The notes beneath the pieces are model-generated. The model was not told the origin of the DNA and did not search any database. It worked only from the letters and a program-made list of their open reading frames with translations. From Symsagittifera roscoffensis (taxonomy: Eukaryota; Xenacoelomorpha; Acoela; Convolutidae), in NCBI RefSeq assembly GCF_963678635.1, contig NC_087069.1, positions 30,050,776 to 30,114,775 on the forward strand: a stretch of DNA of 64,000 nucleotides, written 5' to 3'. The position numbers and the translations under genes were made by a program. Each line of letters starts with the position of its first letter. The stretch's first letter is position 1. Positions 55,356-64,000 of this stretch are shown here, in pieces.

Positions 55356-58300
55356 TCAATGTCCAACAGTGGGGTCAGTAACAACCCCATTGAACAACAC
55401 TATCCCCGTGGATGGCTGGTATATGAAGTATACATGAGGGCAGGTGACGTGGAAGGTGATGGGGGGCTCGTCTATGCCCCCAACTGCACAGCTGAGCATC
55501 ATCATCACAGCTGTTGCAGCTGCTGCTTCCGTCCCCTCTTCATCTATGTCCACAAAGCACTTCTGCAGAATCGAACTAACCATGGTAGACTCATTTGCAC
55601 TGAAACATATTTTGATAATAAACTTGTTATGGTCATCTAGCCGAAAACATGCTTATGACGTACACACAACCCACATGATATCCTTCGAGAAGAGGCAACA
55701 GCCACAAGAAGAACAACAAAAAGCTAAAACGATTAAAGGTTGCTGCTAAGCAAGTGACACCGAAGATTCCTCACAGGTACAACTATCCCATGTGAATTAT
55801 TCTAACAGACAGTTTTAGAAATTTCAAAAAATATATATCTGACCTTAACACTTTTCGAATTTCAACAATAATTTCTTATTAACACTTTTTGGAAGAAACT
55901 CAGCCAGCCAGTTTCAACACACACTGGATCAATAAATTTTTTTTATTCAACTTGGAAATTTAAAATCTACTTTCGAAAATAGAAGTCATTCAGGCCATTT
56001 GCGCTTTCGTAGTTCCGCTAAATTGAACTACAAAAAATCAAAAACCAAAGCGCAAATAAAATTGACGTGAAAAAGATATTACAAAACTGTAATAGGAAAC
56101 TAACAAAAATTTAACATAACCTCCGTTCATCGACACGTAATCAACAAGCTCGCAACTTTAAATACTAATTTGGTAATCTTAATTGCGCAAAATTAATTCC
56201 TAAACCCAATGGCGTAGAAGGTGAAGCCAAGAAGTACTTAAAAATTGAATGATGACAACTAAATAAAATGTTGAACCATTTGAAATGAGAATCGTTCTTT
56301 TCCTCACAAATTTCGATTCTAGGCAGAAATGAGTCGGTCCTTCATTACTTTGATGCGTTGGAAAAGAAACAAGAATGCTCGTATCATCTGAATTTTTGAC
56401 TCGCTTTTAAAATCGGTACAAAAGTTTGTGGTCCAAAAAAATAGAACAAGAAAAATAAGAGCAACATGATTGCTTTAACTAAACTTTGAATGGTTGATTT
56501 GCCGCCGACGCTATAATATGACGTTGTTTTTCGCGCTTTGTTTACCAACCAATTTTTAAAATTTGGTAATTTTTAAAATTCGAACAAAGCCAACAAACTC
56601 ATGGAAAAGAGTCAATGAACTTATGTAAACAGAAAAAATACTGACTTGTTTTATTTGAAAAAATCTCAATATTCGAAAAACCCAGAAAAAAAACAGATGG
56701 ACTTAAAGCTATTTGAATTTCAACCACAATTTATGATCGACACTTTTTTGATGATTTCAATCCAGTTGACAAAATTTGATTATCAGCTAAGCTTTTCTTC
56801 GCCTAAAAAATCTTGAAATAAAATTCCACTTTCGAAGCAAGAAATCTTCCACTTTTTATGGCGCCACGTTCATATTTGGAGAGCGCAATTTACTTAACTT
56901 TTAGCAAATGAACTTGAAATCAAACAAAGAATTTATACCGAAGTGCATTCATAAAAACATTAATATCCCTTAATATTAAAATTTTCCGTAATTATTAGAC
57001 CGTTTTAAGACTTTTTCCTGAAAAAAACCACCAATACCTATAAAAGCCTTTTATACGTTCATCGACTTTTAAAAACTTAACAAAAATCATCGCAGTGAAA
57101 GCTTGTTTGTAATTTCTGAGCCCAAAACATTGAAAGCTTTGAAACGAAAAAAATCTATCAAACTTGCTAGTTAGTAGTTAAAGTTTGTCTGAAAACAAAA
57201 ACCACCCGAGCACAAATATTTCGTCGTTTCCCCTAAAAATTGAACATCAAAAAAGGCGACGAATGCATCCAAATAATTCAGACAAAGTAAAACAACAAAT
57301 ACAAACTATCCAAAATTGCATTCAAAACCCAAGCCAACAAATGGAAAAAAGTAGTGATGGAATATTTCCAAAGGTGCTCATTTCCGAAAGTATTCATGGA
57401 TTCAAGTCATGATTGCACATCTTGCTACTTAAATTTGTATGTAGATATTGTATGTATGCGACTGATATTTGTATGTAGATAAAGATCAATAACTTTGTAA
57501 GCAACCATCGAGACCGGTCGCCAGCTTAAAATTTACTAAATTCAACTTGTGAAATGGCGTTTTGAAAAGAAAGAGTCTTAGCATCAAGCTTTGTTACACT
57601 AATGTTCCACACAAACCGGACACAAGTTCAGAAAAAGTTCGTATTCGATTGGAAACGCTTGTCTGCGATCTAATAAAACTCTTAGCTCATGACCTCAATA
57701 ATTTGACAAATTGCGGTCGAAAATCAAAAATTTAAATTCCGTACTTACTTCGTGACATCTACTAACCTAATTCCCGAGAAGTCAGCACCCGGCGTGAAAG
57801 CAGCTTTTACTCCTAATTTCTTAAAAATCGGAATTAGATCAATGGTGCATTCCACTCTACACTTCGGCAAGATGACATCCAGTCTTTCCAACTTGGCTTT
57901 TGACCTCAAGCCCTTCAACTGATCACGTTGCAAAAATTTGAGGAAATCGGTTGGTTTCAAACCCTGTTCGGGTAAAAGTATGCCCATTTCCCAAGCTGTG
58001 TCGCTAGAGGCACTTTTGTAAGGCAAAAAGGCCATGACAAATTTGCCACTTTTGACGTATGCAAAACTTCCGATTTGCTTCATTAGCTGCACATTTACCT
58101 TCTCTCCTTAAATAACCAGAATTCAAGATAAATCTAAATGCACCAGAAAAGCAAGTTAGGTTTCACAATTTGAAAAACAAGATAGTTTTCAGAATTTGAA
58201 AAACAAGATAGTTTTCAGAATTTGAAAAACAAGTTAGTTTTCAGAATTTGAAAAACAAGATAGTTTTCAGAATTGAATTCTTCTATACAACTTAAAAGGG

Positions 58301-59134
58301 TATCGCATATAAAAAATATGCGATAACCTAACAGGAAATATTATAATTTCAATTTTATCTTGCACATTACGAAGCCAAACTGTGTATTTTTAATACATTT
58401 TACCAGGTTATTTAAATTGTATAAACCAATCGCGAAGGTAAACAGTGTATACAAACACATTATTAAGTAGTTCATTTGACGGTTCATTACGAAATTTAAG
58501 GCATAAGGCAAATCACCAACTGAAGCACTAAGAACGCGCCTTTACCCCTTAAACTTATGTTGAAAAAAAGCTCACCAGATAGAAGATTGAACTCTCCTTC
58601 ATCGGTATCCTCTTTCTCGAAAGGCTTCGCCCATTTTCCCTTCATGTACACCGCATTCACTAGCGCCATCACGTGATCTTCAGTTGTGTCTTTTATCAAA
58701 TCTTTTATTTTTCCATTAGTCTCTTTTTTTACCCAGTCATTCACTATTTTCTCGCCCTCTTGCGACCCAAATTTCGCATTCTCAACATGCGCGGTGAACT
58801 CCGATTTCAAGTGATCTACAAACGCCGTTTCTGGTTCGAATCCCTCTTGAAGAAAGAGTCCATTTGCCGTTGTTAGCGTGAACAAATCATTTGATGATTC
58901 TGTCAACTTTCTGATCACATGTTGAGCGTCTTGATTTTCGTTTTTCGAATTAATCGACAAGGATTTCTCCAGCTCTGTTTTGGTTTTGCCGGTGGCGCCG
59001 TGTTTAAGCATGGACATGCATATGAAGACGCTCACTGGTGATATTGCAGAGTTAGCTTCTTCGGCTGTTTGTACATAGTGACTTGTGAGTGAATGGGAAA
59101 AATTAGCAGCCGATGCGAAACTCTGTTCTGCCAT
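55356..59134 (-). CDS. Serpin (serine/cysteine protease inhibitor family), three exons
   Basis: Exons (minus): 59134-58576, 58106-57749 and 55599-55356. All junctions are GT-AG and the phases join exactly to give 386 residues, the normal serpin size. Exon 1 has NSAISPVSVFICMSMLKHGA (helix B region), TANGLFLQEGF and VNAVYMKGKWAKPF. Exon 2 has LMKQIGSFAYV and MGILLPEQGL. Exon 3 has the hinge DEEGTEAAAATAV, the reactive loop, then FHVTCPHVYFI and GIVLFNGVVTDP. The short-side-chain hinge is that of inhibitory serpins, which trap proteases by loop insertion. No signal peptide is visible (MAEQSFASAANFSHSL), so it is probably intracellular. The usual D-H-P-F before strand 5B is changed to T-C-P-H. 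The P1 residue is uncertain (Leu, Ser or Cys). Confidence 0.93.
55600..57748 (-). other. Serpin intron 2
   Basis: 2149-bp AT-rich intron with a GT donor at 57748 and a cag acceptor at 55600. I see no nested element. The plus-strand open frame 57185-57412 is low-complexity and unsupported. Confidence 0.65.
58167..58270. repeat. 26-bp tandem repeat in serpin intron 1
   Basis: Four copies of aatttgaaaaacaaga/ttagttttcag with one or two changes, lying about 60-165 bp downstream of exon 2's acceptor on the plus-strand map, that is, near the 3' end of the 469-bp intron 1. Confidence 0.85.
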
Positions 59135-59284
59135 TTCAAAACGAACCCAGTTTTCTCCAATTCAGAGAACTTCAACTTCAACGCTAGAATTTTCCGGCAA
59201 TTAGGTTACCAACACAACAGCAAACGCTATCTGAAATCGAAACAGAAGCTAATGAGCTAGCCTAGACTCAAAGGTTCCACCGCA

Positions 59285-59290
59285 ATTTAT
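59285..59290 (-). promoter_or_regulatory. Possible serpin TATA box
   Basis: TATAAA on the minus strand in the context gatctataaattgcgg, about 150 bp upstream of the serpin ATG. A tttcag acceptor-like site lies between it and the ATG (near 59231). The position is reasonable, but nothing else supports it. Confidence 0.3.
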
Positions 59291-59365
59291 AGATCTTTTT
59301 CAGCTAACTCAACTAAAACCAAGATCCATTAAGCTTAATTAAATAAGTAAATATCATGATAACAT

Positions 59366-60613
59366 CCCGGGTCGAGGTCCCCGGACTCAAGTCCAGACTT
59401 TCGCGACGATACTTTGACATGTCCAGACTTTGGCGACCAAAACCTGGCATTTCCAGACTTTTGCGACTATGATGATCCGTCGCGACTTTCGCGACCTAAG
59501 CGGAGGTGGCGCGACCAAAACATCGCGACTCATATTTGGTATGTCCAGACTCTGGCGACCAATAGTTGCCGTTTCCAGACTTTCGCGACCAAAAAACTAA
59601 GGCGCGACTTTCGCGACTGAGGCGGATACGGCGCGATCCTGCGGCTCAGGAAACCGCGTGACCGGCGCGACCAAACATAGCCATTTCCAGACTTTTCATA
59701 CCTAGATGGAGACGGCGCGATTTTGCAGATCAACATGGAGACGGCGCGAATTTGAAAAAAGTTTTTCAGGGCTTTCGCGACCGAGGTGGAGACGGCACGA
59801 CTTTCGCGACCAAGGTGGATAGGATAAGGCGCGACTCAAAAAGCATTGTCGCGACCGGCCTGGCCAGCGCGACCAAAAAGTGCACTTTCAAGACTTTCGC
59901 GACCGAGGTGGAGACGGCGCGACTTTCCAGACCGAAGCGGAGACGGCGCGACCAAGAATAATTTCATCGCGACCGTAGTGGAAGCGGCGCGACTTTCGCG
60001 TTCAGAGTGGAGACGGCGCGACTTTTCAGGCCAAGGAGGAGACGGCGCGACTTTTCAGACCAAGGCGGAGACGGCGCGACTTTCCAGACCGAGGCAGAGA
60101 CGACGCGACTAAGAAACAATTCTTTGCGACCGTGGTAGACACGACGCGACTTTAGCAATCACAGTGGAGACAGCCCAGACCACGGTGTATATGGCGCAAC
60201 TTTCCAGAACAAGACGGACGCGGCGCGACTTTCCAGACCGAGGCGGATACGGCGCGACTTTCCAGACCATCGCGGAGACGGCGCGACCAAGAATCGATTC
60301 CTCGCGACCAAGGCGGAGACGACGCGAATTTTGCAGACCAAAGCGGAGACGGCGCGACTTTTCAGACCAAGACGGAGCGACTTTTCAGACGGAAGCGGAG
60401 GTGGCGCGAACAAGATTATAATCCTCGCGACTGAGGTGGATACGATGCGACTTTCCAGACCAGGGTGGAGATGGCATGACTTTCCAGACCAAGGCGGAGA
60501 CGGCGCGATTTTCCAGACCGAGGCTGAGACGTCTATGCAATTTGGGTCTAAATCCGGATGTTGCGCGACCCTTAAGGTCTGGTCTGGACATGAGTCTGGG
60601 ACCTCGAACCGGG
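59366..60613. mobile_element. GC-rich minisatellite bounded by inverted repeats
   Basis: The interior (about 59390-60580) is a tandem array of a roughly 29-bp unit, gcgactttccagaccgaggcgg followed by agacgg, with interspersed longer variants (gcgaccaagaata...). The ends 59366-59398 and 60582-60613 are imperfect inverted repeats (cccgggtcgaggtcc / ggacctcgaaccggg) of about 32 bp. GC and CpG content are far above the surroundings. No target duplication was found. Open frames in several phases (Arg/Asp/Gly-rich) come from the repeat and should not be called genes. Confidence 0.7.
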
Positions 60614-61247
60614 AAGACAGAGAAATCCGACGAGACTTCAAGCCGAAGTGACTTCAGGACAAAATATAGACTTCAAAAGCACCTCAAAATGCTAAATTTT
60701 CATCTGTATAGTAGCATTCAACAAATAGGCAAGTTTAAACCATTATAAATGTTATTTGTGGCAATACACCACCTGGGAATGGCATTCATTAATTACATCA
60801 CCCGGATTTTGCAATGCATAAATTATACAGAAGAAAAACCTTTCTACAAAGATTTTAAAATTAACATTACTAAAAATCACTTCGTGGCTCAAAATTTATT
60901 TTAGAAGAAGCCAATTACTGGTGAAATCGAGAAACTTTTCAAAATAGTCTTGAAAATATTCTACTTTATGACTATTTGAGAAAATGTTCGGCTCGAAGAC
61001 CCTGACTTTACGATTCGGCTTGAAGTTCCGTTGGCCTGATATCCAGCACCCAATTAAAATATGGGCCCTTTACCAGACTCGGTAAACAATTTTGATTGAT
61101 AGATGTAATGACGCCATTCAGTCTGCTTTGAGACATTTATTTCAGGGTTTCTGAGCGAAAGTCCTTCTCGAATCTCTGCTAGTTTTGAAATATTGAGTGA
61201 AAAAAATTATTGTGTTGTGGTCTGGTAAAAAGTCGGTCTGGTAACAA
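60614..61247. other. Gene-free stretch
   Basis: AT-rich. I see no gene or clear repeat, apart from two short ggtctggtaa phrases just before 61250 that belong to the start of the next repeat. Confidence 0.45.
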
Positions 61248-62940
61248 TCGGTCTGGTAAAAGATATAGTCCCATCATTGAAGGAGTTAATTGAATAAAAA
61301 CAACAGAGTAAAGTTTTTTTTTCGGAATAATTTAAATAACTGCTAGCACGCGTAGAAATTCAAAGTGAAAAGTTACATAAATAGTTTAATTGTTTGTTCA
61401 ATTGGACGATGATATCTAAGCCGATTGACAAAGGAAGCTGCAAAATGTTGCGCTCGATAGGATGGACTTTTCACCATTAGACCTCATGCAAAATTGATGT
61501 CATTAATTTGATATACAAGATAATTAACGGTGTCTTATGAAATCAATTAATGGTACTTCATTTTAATAGAAGACCAACATACCGAAGAGCCAGTTGGCCG
61601 AAAAGGCAAAAATTTTATTTATTGTCAGATCGGAGGTTCTATTATACGTTCGTATAGGTTTCATCTGACATACTACCTTAACTCTCTAACTAATACCATT
61701 ACATCTGATTCCACTGCAGCCCAACAGCCATAAGAGCCCAGGACAAAAAATCCACGCCAATCAAAAAGTAATATTTGAAAGGAGCACAAAAACAATCCTA
61801 ACAGGTTTATCACAGGAAACAAAGTTATTGGTTCTCATGATTTTTTAAGGGTTTGATTTGTGGTGCCACTGCTTGCTTCCAGTGAATTGAACTTCTGGTT
61901 GAACGAATGAACCTGAACTGTTTCTAAAAAAGCATGTGAAGCGAGGGGTAGCGGCCCTGAAAAAGCAAAGCCATGCCGTTGTGCCAGACGGTGATTGCAT
62001 AGCTTGTACTAATGTTACTTGAAGCCGCGTTGTCTTGAAGTTTGAAGAGAGCTGAATGGAACAAAGGATATTATTTAATATCGGAAAGAACTTTCCAATA
62101 AGAGTTAAAGATTAAAAAGCACTAATTTGGATATGAAATTGAACCCCAGGGTTATCAATAACTGTCTTGAGGCTAGCTGCTATGAATTGGCTATCATTAT
62201 GATTGATCTGAGTTTTTGCGGTTTCTTCAGCTGTTCAACTAATTGCCTTGCTTGTATAGGACTGGGGTTGAGCTGATAACGGTGCCTGCGCTAAATAGAG
62301 TAAGGACCTCGTCGCAAATTAGGCCTCGTCGTCATTGGAACTTTGACAACCCCATTCTGCGCCACATCAATGGGTAGTAGATTCAGTATCACGCTTTTTA
62401 GTGAATGCGTCTCCATCTAACATCAGCAACATTTTGCCTGCTTGACTTTATCCATAGATAAATTTCAATGTCACAGTTTTGCATGTCCTTTTTAGTTTGA
62501 TTATGATGTTGATGTGAGTGCAATGACCTAATTTCGTTGCTTCATTATCAATATTTCCCCAACAATGACTCTACTTACAGGTTGAAAAACCAACTTTAAT
62601 CCCTTGAAAAAACTTTTTCTTTTCCAAAAAGCACTATTCTGTTTAAAGCCTCCCATTAGAAGTTGAAAATTAGAATGAATTAAATTGCTATTTAGAGGTG
62701 AGCTCTAATCTTCGATAACTTCATTACCGCGTAGTTTCAATCCTTCAAATTTTAACTAACAAATGGGATATTTAAAATGACGTGGCATATTATGGTATAA
62801 AAAACTGTTTTGTCACTGGGATTTAATAAGTATGGGAAAATTTCGTAACTTCGTCCTGTCACATTTCATAACTAACGGCAGTAATTAGAGAATGAGCGTC
62901 TCTTCAATCGGTCTGGTAAAAGATATAGTCTCATCATTGA
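61248..62940. repeat. Long direct repeat, copy 1
   Basis: About 1.65-1.7 kb repeated from 62977 to the window end with high identity (offset 1729 bp at the start). No coding frame or terminal inverted repeat was recognised. A module of about 60 bp (cggtctggtaaaagatatag ... gttaattgaa) occurs at 61249, 62909 and 62978, so it is duplicated at the junction. Confidence 0.85.
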
Positions 62941-62965
62941 AGGAGTTAATTGAAAAAAAAATGAG

Positions 62966-64000
62966 CGTCCATTCAATCGGTCTGGTAAAAGATATAGTCT
63001 CATCATTGAAGGAGTTAATTGAAAAAAAAAAACAACAGAGTAATGTTTTTTTCGGAATAGTTTAAATAACTGCTAGCACGCGTAGAAATTCAGAGTGAAA
63101 AGTTACATAAATAGTTTAATTGTTTTTTTTTTCAATTGGACGATGATATCAAAGCCGATTGACAAAGGAAGCTGCAAAATGTTGCGCTCGATAGGATGGA
63201 CTTTTCACCATTAGACCTCATGCAAAATTGATGTCATTAATTTGATATACAAGATACTTAACGGTGTCTTATGAAATCAATTAATGGTACTTCATTTTAA
63301 TAGAAGACCAACATACCGAAGAGCCAGTTGGCCGAAAAGGCAAAAATTTTATTTATTGTCAGATCGGAGGTTCTATTATACGTTCGTATAGGTTTCATCT
63401 GACATACTACCTTAACTCTCTAACTAATACCATTACATCTGATTCCACTGCAGCCCAACAACCATAAGAGCCCAGGACAAAAAATCCACGCCAATCAAAA
63501 AGTAATATTTGAAAGGAGCACAAAAAGAATCCTAACAAGTTTATCACAGGAAACAAAGTTATTGGTTCTCATGGTTTTTTAAAGGTTTGATTTGTGGTGC
63601 CACTGCTTGCTTCCAGTGAATTGAACTTCTGGTTGAACGAATGAACCTGAACTGTTTCTAAAAAAGCATGTGAAGCGAGGGGTAGCGGCCCTGAAAAAGC
63701 AAAGTCATGCCGTTGTGCCAGACGGTGATTGCATAGCTTGTACTAATGTTACTTGAAGCCGCGTTGTCTTGAAGTTTGAAGAGAGACCTTTCCAATAAGA
63801 GTTAAAGATTAAAAAGCACTAATTTGGATATGAAATTGAACCCCAGGGTTATCACTAACTGTCTTGAGGCTAGCTGCTATGAATTGGCTATCATTATGAT
63901 TGATCTGAGTTTTTGCGGTTTCTTCAGCTGTTCAACTAATTGCCTTGCTTGTATAGGACTGGGGTTGAACTGATAACGGTGCCTGCGCTAAATAGAGTAA
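62966..64000. repeat. Long direct repeat, copy 2, cut by the window end
   Basis: Matches copy 1 with few substitutions. It lacks about 38 bp (gaatggaacaaagg...) between gagag and cctttccaat near 63786. It continues past the window. Confidence 0.85.

Noticed and set aside
57185-57412. Plus-strand 75-codon frame in serpin intron 2
   Set aside because: Low-complexity Gln/Lys/Asn sequence of the kind expected by chance in AT-rich DNA.
59414-60748. Arg/Asp/Gly-rich open frames in several phases on both strands
   Set aside because: Produced by the 29-bp minisatellite, with no start context or conservation. Repeat unit lengths not divisible by three carry the same words into every frame.

Overview
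This is an AT-rich invertebrate animal genome window that is mostly transposable-element remains, with two recognisable host genes, both on the minus strand at the right-hand end. The host genes have GT-AG introns, normal TGA stops and TGG tryptophan codons. The phylum is not certain. The repeat style and a possible trans-splice-like acceptor before the first coding exon of one gene would fit a nematode or another ecdysozoan, but that is inference.

Layout. 1-1538: 5'-cut, dead CR1/L2-like LINE (LINE-1) ending in a short (gaact)n tail. 2556-2822: degenerate minisatellite. About 3080-15500, with accessory sequence to about 23690: Gypsy-A, a degraded Ty3/gypsy-type LTR element (LTR-like leader, gag, protease, RT, RNase H, integrase). 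Its gag is split by LINE-2 (4192-8191), a near-complete 4.0-kb LINE with a 15-bp target duplication, an N-terminal 2A-like peptide, a PHD-like finger, an APE-type endonuclease, RT and C-terminal zinc fingers. Downstream of Gypsy-A pol lies about 8 kb of decayed same-strand reading frames carrying two SGNH-hydrolase-like cores and an acidic protein. This stretch was tandemly duplicated and then internally deleted. 23733-26522: Gypsy-B, a minus-strand relative of Gypsy-A reduced to LTR, partial gag and LTR, with a 467-bp TIR element inserted in one LTR. 26830-27260: second minisatellite, sharing a motif in inverted orientation with the first.

27578-37166: Gypsy-C, a complete-ended Ty3/gypsy element with 258-bp LTRs and 5-bp target duplication. 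Its integrase and C-terminal region is tandemly triplicated, and each copy carries a different lesion. 38220-43230: two head-to-tail copies of a minus-strand Penelope-like element. 43836-47091: Gypsy-D, a decayed relative of Gypsy-C.

48070-54702 (minus): SPCS2, signal peptidase complex subunit 2, in five coding exons. A 3.2-kb LTR element (Gypsy-E, 49835-53016, 5-bp target duplication) sits in its intron 3, 79 bp from exon 4. 55356-59134 (minus): a three-exon, 386-residue serpin with an inhibitory-type hinge. 59366-60613: GC-rich 29-bp minisatellite bounded by about 32-bp inverted repeats. 61248-64000: a long direct repeat, the second copy cut by the window end, with no gene recognised.

The two host genes have unrelated cellular jobs: ER signal-peptide removal and protease inhibition. 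The rest is a nested record of at least nine mobile elements. The most unusual material is the accessory region behind Gypsy-A, the 2A-headed LINE-2, the integrase triplication and the TIR-bounded minisatellite.
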